A stretch of 64,000 nucleotides of DNA from Fasciolopsis buskii. Its lineage: Eukaryota > Platyhelminthes > Trematoda > Plagiorchiida > Fasciolidae. Every line of letters starts with the position of its first letter. The first letter of the stretch is position 1. The stretch spans positions 186,001 through 250,000 of the forward strand of contig LUCM01008148.1 of assembly GCA_008360955.1 (NCBI GenBank). The letters are read 5' to 3'. Both the position numbers and the translations under genes were made by a program. The notes under the pieces were generated by a model that was not told where the DNA came from, ran no database searches, and worked only from the letters and a program-made list of their open reading frames with translations. This document shows, piece by piece, positions 1-10,389 of the stretch.

Positions 1-1730
1 CCGAGGCAATCGATTTTATACAAAATAGGCAATCACCGTTTTTAGTGATCGTTGTTGAACTCTTCTTTATGGGAATTTTATTCACCTGCAATCAAGTTGT
101 CGATTTACTAGAACATTTGAACCGATAAGTGCGTTTTTTTCAAAGGAACAAACACGAAATACAATCATGTAATTTTGTCTGATTCCATGGATTTCCGTCC
201 AGATTGTATAATGCTCAACCTAAAACTGTGATATACGGCACAACTTAGACAGTCCGGGACTGTCAAGTGTTTTTCAAGGAAAGTTGCAGACAATGCAGTT
301 CGAACATTCATACAGACCACCACAGTCGATGTTATGATTATGAGATACAACCAACTCCGGGAATCCAATGCACTCTTACTAACGCTGACTATTAATGAAA
401 TGAAATAATTGTTAATAGTCAAATTATTATCTACACTAGATCCGCATAACTAAACAATTGTCACTGATAGACACCCAATGGGTTGTGACGTACGAAACAC
501 GATCAATTACATAGGTTCATGTGATTCAGAATATCATGATACAAAGATTTGTCAATATCAGTATCAATCTATGCATCCACTGACGTTCCTATTCAGGTAT
601 GGATCTATGTATTCACCTATGTATTTCTGTATCCATTCATACACATTTAATTTTGTGCACTTACGCATATATGAGTGCATATATGTGTACATAATTAATC
701 ATAGCTCTCCATTCTGAAATCTTTCATCTGATTTCCCAAACCAGGGCTAATTAATTGCTACTTATATATTTATATATATATATATATACTTGTTTTCATA
801 GTGACGGGAGAGAAACAAATAAATACAACTGCAACTTCGACAGGATTTGCTTGCACTGTATTTCCTAATTATAATCTCAACCATATGAGCGCCACTCGAA
901 TCGGATGCTGCATTCGTGCACACTCATAAAATCAGGCAGTGGAACGTTTGAAACTTATCCGATTCCTTTTAAATTACTGGCCTATGCAAGGGTGTTATGT
1001 TGTCAGACGTCCAAAAATGGACCAAATTAGGCAATTTGAAAGGCGATTAAATTTAAGACAACAATCTATAGCATTTGCACATCTAATTTGAGTTGTAAAA
1101 TATAGAAAGAGCATCGCCAAAATTCGGGATAAGAATGTGAAAACTGCCCATTCATGGGTTTTAAATAAGTAAACGCGTTTTTTTAATCTGACCATGGGAA
1201 GATATCCTGTGAAATGAACGTCCAAAAGTTGGATCAGTTTGGCTAAGTGAAACACGAACAGCCAAATCTTTCATAACTAAACGGGAATGTTTAAAACACA
1301 AGGCACGAAATCGCTTATCTTCCGCTTAAATTGTAACTAGTTTCTACTTAAGAGAATTAATTCACTAACAATTCTAAATAAATAGGAAATTCCAGAAGTA
1401 TCTTGGATCAACTGTTTGGTTCGTTATTTCCGGAAAAGTTCTCCAATTATCACAAAAACCATTGGATTCGATTTGGCTTGTACTGCAGGCAAAGATGAAT
1501 TGATTTTGCAGTAGTGAATATCCAATGAGGCTCAACATTTGCCAGTGCATTTTAATGATACTGCACAATGAATAAATTCATTTCCAAATCAGATTTTGTA
1601 CGGGACGACTTTAGGCGGTAGACTTATCCTCACCATAATTTCATTTGAATTGTTGGGAACGTGAGTGGATGATAAGCCCGTTTGAGAATCACATTGTGAT
1701 TCATCGGAAGATCTTCGTCGGTCAGGCAAA
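1..1730. other. Non-coding stretch, AT-rich
   Basis: I see no supported gene here. Short open frames occur but lack splice context or codon-like composition. The stretch holds a TA-dinucleotide tract near 769-788 and a low-complexity part near 590-700 with recurring tatgtat/cattcatac words. It probably belongs to an intron of the gene whose last exon may begin at 1864, which is inference. Confidence 0.4.
769..788. repeat. (TA)n microsatellite
   Basis: A short run of alternating T and A, visible directly, set in AT-rich DNA. It is an ordinary simple repeat. Confidence 0.8.
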
Positions 1731-1808
1731 GGAGCTCGTCAGGTATGCGTACGAGCAGCAATGACCGCGAAGCCGGTCGTAGGCTTCCGGGAAGAATTCC
1801 TGCTCATG
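1731..1808 (+). repeat. Dispersed ~80-bp repeat, copy A
   Basis: This stretch resembles three others in the window: 35061-35147 (+), 56083-56169 (+) and 49822-49880 (-). Shared landmarks in order are a GTACG/ACGCA word, a GAGC(G)RCAAT-like word, CCGCGAA(A/G)CCG(A/G)TCGT, GCTTCCG and a TTCACT or GCTCAT end. Copy A is the most diverged at its left side. It lies about 55 bp upstream of the strong splice acceptor at 1862-1863. The family is unknown to me; a short SINE or part of a longer element would fit. Confidence 0.55.
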
Positions 1809-1863
1809 TAAAACAAACGAATTAGATTTACTCGTATTCCCTTTTGATCCTACTAAATTTCAG

Positions 1864-2035
1864 CACTGTTATGGATCTGTTGCACCTCGTCAGCCCCAAT
1901 ACCTCAGTAATCTATGAGGAAGGAGCCGAAATAAATTTTATCTTTGTAGACATCACGCTTGCAAATCAAGACATTACTGAATTCACAGTAGATCGGCGTC
2001 GAGTACTGTATGCGAGCTTTGCATACACAGCTTAA
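1864..2035 (+). CDS. Candidate last exon, unknown protein
   Basis: A pyrimidine-rich tract ends in AG at 1862-1863 and is followed by an open frame of 56 codons to a TAA at 2033-2035. The incoming phase is 2 (one base, then ACT GTT ATG). The peptide starts TVMDLLHLVSPNTSVIYEEG and includes EGAEINFIFVDITLANQDIT; its composition is protein-like, with alternating hydrophobic beta-strand-like segments. I do not recognise the family. Upstream exons are not identified. Taking it as a last exon rests on the stop codon and the acceptor; a downstream AATAAA near 3070 is too far away to be good support. Confidence 0.4.
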
Positions 2036-3105
2036 GGATATGGAGAGATAAAAGTTATATCTTATCAAATTAAAGTAAGTAATTCTCCAGACTATATAGC
2101 GCAGAAAATAGCTTTTACCGCAGAGCATTCAAATTCAAATGTTACCTAGCAAAGGTTACTTGTGTGCACAGCCTATACAAGCCAAAATTTAACGCCTCTT
2201 GAGCAAAATAGCGAAAATTTTTTGCACCAAGCTACTCATTATGGAGAACCATATCCTTAATGATGTATCACCTCAGTTCATTTCCGTTCTGAATCACTTA
2301 TTCATAACAGCAGGTGTTTATATCCGTCCAGCCATCCATGAGATTACTTTGGTGCCAAAGACAGTCTAGTTGACTGTCATATTTTGTTCCACTTATGGCA
2401 AATCAGTCCATTTTTGGTTACGGTGACGCTTAAACTGGAAGTATCCATCGGAGACCGTCAAAAAGGATGTTTGAACAGATCCCAAATTGGCCGGCTAAGG
2501 TGAAGTCTTAGCGTTGTCCCGATCATACTCCGAGGTTTTATGCCTCAAAACATCTGACTAGCAATGAATTAAAAAACAGTTTACGAAAATCACAAATTCT
2601 AGTGTAGTTGATGCTTAAACAAAAACCCCTTCGCCTTGGGACAAACATTTTCTCCAAATGCTCAGCATGTTCATGTCTGCAATTTTAAAGGCCACTGAAG
2701 CGTTTCACTTGCCAACTGGGGAAAGTCATCACTGCTGTCGTGAGAATGTTCCGTTCAGGTTCGAACATATCAAATTCCAGTTGATTTGTTGGGTACTCGA
2801 AAAGTTGCTTTTTCCAATGTAAATCAAAGTCGGATGTAGCTCAAAAATAACATCAAATTCGAACAGGATTTCGTACATACAAAATATTTTAAAGACCTAG
2901 TCAGCAGTCACATATGTATCGACTTTGGGATTTGCTACGAGCAAAGAACCGACGGGAGCGAATTTAAACCTGGCAGTTTCAGTGTAGGCTAGAATCGGAA
3001 TGATGATCTATTCGTGACAACCTGAACGCTAGAACATAAAGCGAGTAAATAGGAACTGCTCACAGACACAAATAAACACAATATCGGTAAACATCGGTAA
3101 ATATC
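2036..3105. other. No gene seen
   Basis: About 1.07 kb with no frame I would defend as coding on either strand. An AATAAA lies near 3070 (+), but without a matching coding end it means little. Confidence 0.4.
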
Positions 3106-3360
3106 CTAGCGTTTTAGCAGTTTTAGGTCGATGCAGTGAGTCGAACGTCTGGATGTTATTGAATATTCTGTCGCATTCGATGTCTGGCTTTCTGCGTGTG
3201 ATCTTAAATTAATTTGGTGAATATGAGAGTGCCTGGTCTCCACCATGAATAGTCCATTAGAAATAAAGTGGTTTCCGTCGTAATCGCCATCACCTACCCC
3301 ATGTTTAATTTCACCATCAGTATTAGAGGCCAGTCTCTTTTGACTGTTTTTGGATAACAC
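3106..3360 (-). CDS. Candidate last exon, unknown protein
   Basis: On the minus strand a TAG directly precedes an 84-codon open frame that ends in TAG at 3106-3108. The first codon is GTG, so this is not a start; the upstream ...GCTAAATAG could be a splice acceptor. The peptide is hydrophilic, with a Gly/Asp run (GVGDGDYDGN) and many Ser, Thr and His. No domain is recognised. A GTAGGT inside the frame could be a splice donor, so the exon may end earlier. It lies downstream, in the same direction, of the exon at 4527-5408. Confidence 0.28.
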   Translation of the reverse strand: MLSKNSQKRLASNTDGEIKHGVGDGDYDGNHFISNGLFMVETRHSHIHQINLRSHAESQTSNATEYSITSRRSTHCIDLKLLKR

Positions 3361-3616
3361 CTATTTAGCAAATAAATCATACATATGCAATGTAAACTGG
3401 CACAGCTGCAGTTCTTGTCCAGGATTAGTGCAAGGCATACAGAAAAAAATTGATTCGGACGCCTGAAGGACGGTTAGCTCACCATAAGAAGTCATTTTGT
3501 TATCTGCTGCCGTAGATAACCTCACTCCGGGCAAAAACAAGCCCTGAACCTACGATAGTTTGTCCCGGTTTTAGCTTTCTGTTTCGCAATCTGGCATACA
3601 TTTGTTTACGCTCTCT

Positions 3617-3845
3617 CTATTCTTCGCATGGTTGCACCATTTTGCCTTTCGAATAAACGGTACGCATGAACGAAAACGGTGGGGTGATTCTACTATTTCT
3701 TCTCGTGAATGGATATACCCAGTCGCAGTAAACCTCCAGTGTCTCAAAACCATTCTGTTCCATTTGTGTTTCGGGCTTGTTTTGAGCGAAAAATCTATCA
3801 GGAAAAGCAATTTTAGATCGACAATCGAGTAAACAGATAGGTCGA
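3617..3845 (-). CDS. Candidate last exon, unknown protein
   Basis: On the minus strand a T-rich tract ends in ATTCAG at 3846-3847 and opens into about 229 bp that are free of stops in two frames. The frame ending in TAG at 3617 reads in a protein-like way (for example QNGFETLEVYCDWVYPFTRR and FSFMRTVYSKGKMVQPCEE). The second frame runs on to 3571 and is richer in Lys, Arg and His. Which frame is used depends on the upstream exon, which I cannot identify. No family is recognised. Confidence 0.35.
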
Positions 3846-4526
3846 CTGAATAAATATGTAAAAGCATAAAAATGATTCATTCATATCACGGATAGTAAAA
3901 AGATTCATCCATTTAAATGGTGGAGTATTAAGTAATATTCCGAAGATATAACATCGTTTATCTGAAGGTTTTAGGTATGTTTCTGTGTGGCAGAGAATGT
4001 GAAGGAGACAAAAATGAACTAAGATTCCTGTCCCCTGTTTAAAATGTTCACTCGACTACTCTTTCATTGCACTCAACTAAAATCTGACGACCTGTTGAGT
4101 CATCTCATTTTCAGTTTCGTAGCTTTGTTCGATATTATTTAGGAAGAACCTTGTGGAAGGTAAACCAAATTTGGGTCAAATTAAATGCACAGGTTCAAAT
4201 ACGCGCAAACGCAAATCCTAGCACGTTCATATCAGTAACGTGGTCAATTATGAACAAATCAAGGCTCAGGAATAATTAGATCACATGAATAATTACCTGC
4301 CAGGAGGTTTGGGTTGAAAGACACGAAAAGATCAAAGGAGAGGACGCAAAAGTTGTTCCGTTAATTTAGAGCACAGCCAGAAGTAGGCATGTATGCACAC
4401 GCGCGCATTTAGCCAGTATGGTAAAAATGCTGTCTAGAACTGATTTTCCAGCACTGCTTTCGGCATTAACAGCCCATTGATTTATATGCTGATTGAGCAG
4501 TTGGAATGTATCCGTCAAAAGTGAAC

Positions 4527-5408
4527 TCATGTTGGAATTCGGGTATGTTCATTCTCATCTGGTGGACTATCACTGGCATTGCTCGTATGTTTCGTGCTTG
4601 ATCCGGAAGCCATCTGTTGCGCAGTAGCCGAACGGGAACGCAGAAGGTCCTGCCGGGATTCCAGGTTCCAATAGGCTGCGTGTATTCGTCTCAGTTTTGC
4701 TGCACTGATTAATGAGGAAAGAGGATGGAACGATTCACAATCAATTCTATTGATCCGCTCGCCTGATTGTGCGATTGTCGAGTATGGATTTCCAAGCCTG
4801 GGATACTGCTTAACGTCGTTCACCAACAAGTGACCTTCCGGTGTGATGCGTAGGTACTTCTGCAATCGTCTCGTCTGACGTATGTAACGCAGACGACAAT
4901 CTAAATAACTAGGACTGAATGTTGCCTTTAAACCGGGCGCCATTGATGATAGGGAACACGATTTGGCAAACGCTTTCTGATAGGCAAATGAGTTCGAGAT
5001 TGTCGAATTGCGTTCCACCGAATCATAGAACAAGGGGTAGGAATAGGAGTTAGGAATATTATTCGTATTTATCGTGTTGCTCATGCAAATACTAGTGTTA
5101 TTAGTAAGACCGATATCATTATTATCTATGTCATTCACAACAAGATTTGATCGATCCGGAACCAGCGGCTCTGTTTCTTCTGACTCACGCAGTTTGTTCT
5201 CACACAAAGCACAATTACCCATTCCGATGAATGTCGATTCACTCACAGCGGATTCGGATGCATCAAAATGAACAAACGTGGCGTCTTCAGTTGAACAAAC
5301 ATGCAAATCGGACATTCCTCCCCAAGCCCGAGCCAAACGAAGCACACAAATGAAATCCGGCGTGGAGTTGGGTGGAACTGAGGGCTTTGGTAGCTGGGGA
5401 ATTACCCT
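4527..5408 (-). CDS. Large 3'-terminal exon of an unknown gene
   Basis: This is the second longest open frame in the window (about 293 codons if the exon begins at the CTAACAG acceptor at 5409-5410; 272 from the GTG at 5345). The upstream in-frame TAA lies just before that acceptor, so the frame is opened by splicing rather than by a start codon. In order the protein shows: a short Pro-rich lead; a segment with CALCENK (a CxxC pair); a stretch rich in Asn, Asp, Thr and Ser; a basic segment (DCRLRYIRQTRRLQKYLR) followed by TPEGHLLVNDVKQYPR; and a Ser/Thr-rich tail. There is no membrane segment. It looks like the mostly disordered C-terminal end of a larger protein. I do not recognise it. The TAA-less length is strong evidence that it is coding; the function is open. 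Confidence 0.6.
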   Translation of the reverse strand, partial: RVIPQLPKPSVPPNSTPDFICVLRLARAWGGMSDLHVCSTEDATFVHFDASESAVSESTFIGMGNCALCENKLRESEETEPLVPDRSNLVVNDIDNNDIGLTNNTSICMSNTINTNNIPNSYSYPLFYDSVERNSTISNSFAYQKAFAKSCSLSSMAPGLKATFSPSYLDCRLRYIRQTRRLQKYLRITPEGHLLVNDVKQYPRLGNPYSTIAQSGERINRIDCESFHPLSSLISAAKLRRIHAAYWNLESRQDLLRSRSATAQQMASGSSTKHTSNASDSPPDENEHTRIPT

Positions 5409-5947
5409 CTGTTAGGGCTGTTTACTTACTACACAATGCAAAACGTCAACTCATCTCAAACACAAATCTTCCGGCACAGGGTTGAGTTTATTGTTCATCT
5501 GCGTGTTTGCTTTCGTGTGGGTATCAATTTGTTTTGAGTTAAACGGAGAAATTCAAAACAACCTTGATAAAACCACTTCAATGAGAAACAGAGAGAAAGT
5601 GATCGGAACACAGGGTGATCTGTGGCCAAGTTGGATCTCGATCTCTGCTAATTTTGCGCGTGCGCACACACGGGTATTTATATTATTTTTGCAGTATGTC
5701 ACGTACCTAGACAGAAGCAGAGATGATGATGAAGAAGAAGCATCGATAACGGGAGCGGATAAAAATGTGGAGGTTGTGCGCGGTAAGGTTCGGATTGTCA
5801 ATAGTGTTGGTCTTCGCTCGGGTGGAGCTAAAACACGGGGTGAACGCATGCAGATAGGATAGAGAGGCTGTCGGATAGACAGGCGAGAAGGCGGACACGT
5901 TTAAACACAAATGTTCGGGCAAATGCGTACATGCATACAGGCACACT

Positions 5948-6443
5948 TTGGTAGAGGCGGGTTTGCGAGCGAGAGAGCATGCAAGCAGACTAACAACCGA
6001 ACGAACAGACATGCGAATGTATGCACTTACTCAAGGAACCACATACAATTATATGTGGCCATTTGTGGACAATGATATAGTCGAGAAACGCACCCGGTCA
6101 ACCAACTCAGCGGACCTACTCCACGAATTAGCAGAGGATTTGAATGATCTACTCCATGGCACGCAAACGGAAGACCGGAACTTTCGGTGGTCATAATCTG
6201 AAACAAAGTGAACAAAAGCCATGTTTTCCCTCTGGCAACGCTACTCAGAAGAACAAATTCAAAATTTCAAAAATCACTTTTACCGTTTTTTGTCCTCTTG
6301 GCTGGGTTATACAGGAAAATAAGTTAGATACTAATGTGGATCAAGCCATGTATAAACTAGCCCTGTCGGAAAGGAAAACCAAAAGGAAGGTTATGACTAT
6401 GATATTGTGTCAGCTATCTAATCACTTGGAAGGGTCAGAGTAG
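5948..6443 (+). other. Weak coding candidates in two frames
   Basis: Two open frames overlap. One (to 6196) has an acidic, helical segment (STNSADLLHELAEDLNDLLHG). The other (6144-6443) begins with a real ATG and is Lys-rich. Neither has a convincing splice acceptor with a pyrimidine tract. They could be coding or chance frames in a GC-richer patch, and I rate both as unproven. Confidence 0.15.
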
Positions 6444-6776
6444 CTCAGTGCGTGGACCATTGAATGAATTATACAGGTCAGTAAAAGAGCACCAAAATTT
6501 TGCTGTGCTGCAAGCGTACTATGGCTTAATAAACGCATCAGTTATTGTTTAAAAACAAGGTATTAAACTAGCCTGTTTTCGGGCCTTCACAAAGCAGCAT
6601 GCTTTATACATAGTAGAGTAAGTTGATTGAAAAATAATAATAGTGGTATTTAACTGGTAATTGGAATGATGTGCCTACAGAGATACTGTGTATTCGGTGT
6701 CATGACAGACAGTGTCCTGATAATTGCTGTATAGGTTACGCTGTGGGCTTTTTACGTAGACGCATTTATCGCCAGG
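6444..6776. other. No gene seen
   Basis: No supported feature. A box-A-like TAGCTCAGTG word near 6437-6446 has no matching box B, so I do not call a SINE. Confidence 0.4.
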
Positions 6777-7166
6777 CTAGTTGGATAGATTTTTTGTTAT
6801 TTTTGGCTTATGGATGGAAAGTTTCGGGTGAATTTTGACCGCTTTAGTGGTGAACATGATTTGATCCTTAATATTATTTGCTAGGCCTCCACGAACTACG
6901 TAGAAAGGACATACTACACTTGTGTTGAATAGATGATTCGACTGTGTAGGAATTTCGAGGATTGCCGTTTGTTTATTCTTTATCAATTCGTTGTTCAGCC
7001 AAATCCGATTATGTTCCTTTATGCTATCAGACAGTCTTCTCATAGTTTCATCTGTATAACTTACCCCAGATATGCAAGTGAATCGGTGCACACAATAAGA
7101 GGTTAAATCAAAAAGGTATTCCTTACGCTCACTATCTTCACTACATGTGAACACATCTGACCGCAA
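6777..7166 (-). mobile_element. Penelope-like element, GIY-YIG endonuclease remnant
   Basis: The minus-strand frame of 129 codons ends with the C-terminal part of a GIY-YIG-type endonuclease as found at the end of Penelope-like retroelement proteins. The segment HRFTCISGVSYTDETMRRL corresponds to the family's C-x-C/YxGET-RRL block, followed by SIKEHNR (the R-x-x-EH helix). Later come an A-I-L-x4-SNH block and a degenerate end (KLSIHKP) where the family usually has LKPxLCxQK. The GIY-YIG core is damaged: the expected YIG reads YTD. It is a decayed fragment; reverse transcriptase is not seen beside it. A second remnant of the same class lies at 62843-63148. Confidence 0.55.
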
Positions 7167-8528
7167 GCCACGTTGTCAGAAACAGCTGCAGCATCATTAT
7201 TATTTCTCAAAACAAAATCTGGTCCAAATTCCCAAGTACTAACAAATTCATGCACGACGCGCCCGTTACCCAGTTAATTTATCCCCTTCCCCCTTTTGCA
7301 CCGAAGTATTTCTTAATTTTAGACAGATAATTTTACTTGTCGGTCAGCGGAGCCTTGCTGTCGAGCAGAAATGTATGGTTCCAAATCCGCAATAGAACAG
7401 TAGATGAAGATGAACAAACACATCACCATTTGATGTGATTTCCACTTTACCACCTCGAACCCAGTTGAATACGCTAATTGACCTCGGTACACAACAGCAT
7501 TCCTAACTCGTACGACTTACCGGAAATTCGTCAGTTAAAAGCAATTTATGCGATCAAACTACAAGTTCATCTGATATGACACGAAACTGAAATTCCCGCT
7601 AGCAATCTGTGTCCGTCATTTACAGGTTGCTAATTAAATCTACTCCTGGCGCGAATTTGGAAGATCTTCGCCGAGAAACAACAGAAATGCCCGGATATTT
7701 CCACAATAACAATAACAACAACTGTTGAAATCAACCTGTGCCAAAAGCCACGCCTTCGCTTCACTCTGTCTAATAGCAGGTTAGACAAATGATCCACTGC
7801 CTTAGGAGGTAATAAGTTTCACGGTGCGTTTATGGGCAACTGGTGGTTGCTTTGGGACGTTGTTGGTTAGCAGTTATGCAGGACTTACAGAAATCTTGTA
7901 GAATACTAAATTTAGCTGATTTCTAATCATTCAGGTAACACTCTATCTTCCTAAATCTGGCAAGTGTGTAACCTTTTGGCTAAACTATCAATATGTGTAT
8001 CTCTCCACTGGTTTCACTAATCAATATCACCAAGAAATAATGGAAGTGCTGCACATTACCACCAAAATCTATCGAGTAACAAAGCTGTGTATGGTTGTTC
8101 GAATTTTGTTTGTGTCTTACGCGGAGGCTTTCGATCACTGAAGAGGAAGGTTTGTGGTCTGCAGAATACAGTAACCGATAACGACCGCATATCATGGGAT
8201 GGCCGACTGTCCGTTGAGAGTGTGGACGGCTAGTGTAAAGGGTAAGGCGTCTTACTCACAATTACCTGTCCAGCATTCCTGCCCTATTTCGAGCACCGTA
8301 CGCATGCACACTTAGAGAGTGCGCAATACATTCATAGTTTAATAAAAGTGAATTCAACTTTGATAATGCACTTAGGCAAATGTGAAAAAGCAGTTATGTC
8401 GACAATAACGGGGCCAAAATTATTCACAACTTCTGAAAAAATTTTGAAAAACGGATAGCGTACAACGAAAGAACTGAGAAAAATCAAAATCACAGCAGTA
8501 AAATGTATTCGAATTCACCAAAAAAATT
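7167..8528. other. No gene seen
   Basis: About 1.36 kb without a frame or repeat that I can support. It leads into the long inverted repeat at 8529. Confidence 0.4.
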
Positions 8529-8946
8529 CGACTTGTATTCACACGACTGGTCTATTCCCTGTTTTGCTTCATCTGACGCTCGTCGCTAAATCGTAGCCTT
8601 CCTGTTTTCAGTTGACTAATTTCTGTCTTCTATGGACCACGCAGTCACATTCTTATGAGCAATGGACTGAGTGACGAATTTTCGCATAAACAATGCCAAT
8701 CAGTGTCGATCCACAAGAGAGTACACAAAAAAAATCAGACTTCCGGTCGGATGTGATTCGGTCAAATCGGGAGAATTAAAGTCGAGAATATACGCAGGCG
8801 AGTTGAAAGACTTGACGTCAAGGATGAGAATTATCGAGCTATTATGTGAGGCGATGAGAAGTGAATTAGAAATGTTGTAAACGGTTTCAGTGTTTCTTGC
8901 GTCAACTTATACCATTATTGTTCCTAGCACAGTTATCCCCAGTCAC
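8529..8946 (+). repeat. Left arm of a 418-bp near-identical inverted repeat
   Basis: This arm is the reverse complement of 9689-10106. The inner ~407 bp differ at only a few sites (for example GTTTTGC here against GTTTCGC in the other arm, and AGTTATCC against AGCTATCC). Two further mismatches sit in the outermost ~11 bp (cgacTtgtaTtc against cgacAtgtaCtc). Inside is a 69-codon frame beginning with GTG (8671-8880), present identically in both arms, with peptide ending EAMRSELEML; there is no ATG, so coding is doubtful. Possible origins are a fold-back transposon, two opposed copies of one element, or an assembly artefact. Confidence 0.9.
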
Positions 8947-9688
8947 TGACTGTCAGGTAGATTGTTCCTCCGTTCTGATCTATGTGTCGTCCGATCTGAA
9001 AGTTTTCAAGACAGTTCGTCACAATTTCACCGACTGTCAACTATGCTGATCTACCATTGGACTGTCTCGATCCCATTCTTCCCCAATTTGTATCAGTCCG
9101 GTTGTCTTTGGGAGTACAATTGGGTGAGCGTATTACGCTTGTGATTTTTCGAAAATACATTATAGATTTAGAACCGCAATGCACCAAACACAAGTTTGGG
9201 ATAAACGGGGTCATGCTGTTGAATTTGTTCTACTTTCCGTAGGCGCGTATCGTCCCAGCCTGGACGTAGCGAGAGATATTAGTGTCCGCAAAATCAAACT
9301 CAGATTTGCTAGGACCGGCGACCTTGTGAAACACCAATCTCAGTGTCAGATATGGTATCTGAAAAGCAAAACCGTCTCCGCCTTTTTGCTGCAAATTCCG
9401 AAAAATTTAATTTACTAATCAGCTTCCGTTAATTTGTAACTGATTTGGTCACTGGGACAAATAAGCACGGAGATAGAAGTCTATCTTATGTAAAGAACAT
9501 GTACATCAAATTTGGACAAATGACACGTGGAAAGGATAAATTAAAATTGAATCCTCTTCATACTTGAAGGGTTTGTCTTGTATTTTGTCTCAGGATTCTG
9601 TACCTCACCACATCACTGGTTTTCTAAGTTGATTTGAGGGTTGTGCTGTTTTCATAGAACTGTTTCAATTATACTGACACTTGTGCCT
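8947..9688. other. 742-bp spacer of the inverted repeat
   Basis: Unique sequence between the two arms. It carries three overlapping short frames on the plus strand (61, 61 and 79 codons). One includes DVARDISVRKIKLRFARTGD, which reads as somewhat protein-like. I cannot assign a family. The spacer might be part of an element of which the arms are the ends. Confidence 0.5.
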
Positions 9689-10106
9689 GTGACTGGGGAT
9701 AGCTGTGCTAGGAACAATAATGGTATAAGTTGACGCAAGAAACACTGAAACCGTTTACAACATTTCTAATTCACTTCTCATCGCCTCACATAATAGCTCG
9801 ATAATTCTCATCCTTGACGTCAAGTCTTTCAACTCGCCTGCGTATATTCTCGACTTTAATTCTCCCGATTTGACCGAATCACATCCGACCGGAAGTCTGA
9901 TTTTTTTTGTGTACTCTCTTGTGGATCGACACTGATTGGCATTGTTTATGCGAAAATTCGTCACTCAGTCCATTGCTCATAAGAATGTGACTGCGTGGTC
10001 CATAGAAGACAGAAATTAGTCAACTGAAAACAGGAAGGCTACGATTTAGCGACGAGCGTCAGATGAAGCGAAACAGGGAATAGACCAGTCGTGTGAGTAC
10101 ATGTCG
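9689..10106 (-). repeat. Right arm of the 418-bp inverted repeat
   Basis: This is the reverse complement of 8529-8946; see that entry for the differences. The arm ends abruptly after GTGTGAGTACATGTCG, and a trinucleotide-rich tract follows from about 10130. Confidence 0.9.
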
Positions 10107-10129
10107 TTTTTGTTGAAATTAAAACTTAC

Positions 10130-10310
10130 CGAATGTTGCTGTGGTTGCCGCGGTCTTTGCTGCTTTTGTCTTGGCTGTTATAGATGTTGCTTTTGTTGCC
10201 GGTGTTGTTGCTGATGCTTTTATTTTTGCTTAGGTTGTTGTTATTGTTGATGGTGCTGCTGTTGTTCTTATTGTTATCGTGGCTAAACACGAGGGTTTTG
10301 GTTGTTGCTG
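10130..10310. repeat. Imperfect GTT/GCT trinucleotide-rich tract
   Basis: The plus strand is dominated by GTT, GCT and TTG words with interruptions, giving a Leu/Val-rich frame (10184-10387) that is a by-product of the repeat and not a gene. It is an old, degenerate microsatellite next to the right arm of the inverted repeat. Confidence 0.7.
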
Positions 10311-10389
10311 GTGATTCGGATTTCGCTCAGTTTCACTGTTTGCACGTGTTAGCAAGGCAGGTTAACAAATCCGTAACAGTGGTTTGAAA

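Noticed and set aside
8671..8880. Identical 69-codon frames in both arms as a duplicated gene
   Set aside because: The frame starts with GTG, has no ATG and no splice signals, and simply follows from the inverted repeat.
10184..10387. Leu/Val-rich membrane-like frame
   Set aside because: It is produced by a degenerate GTT/GCT microsatellite.
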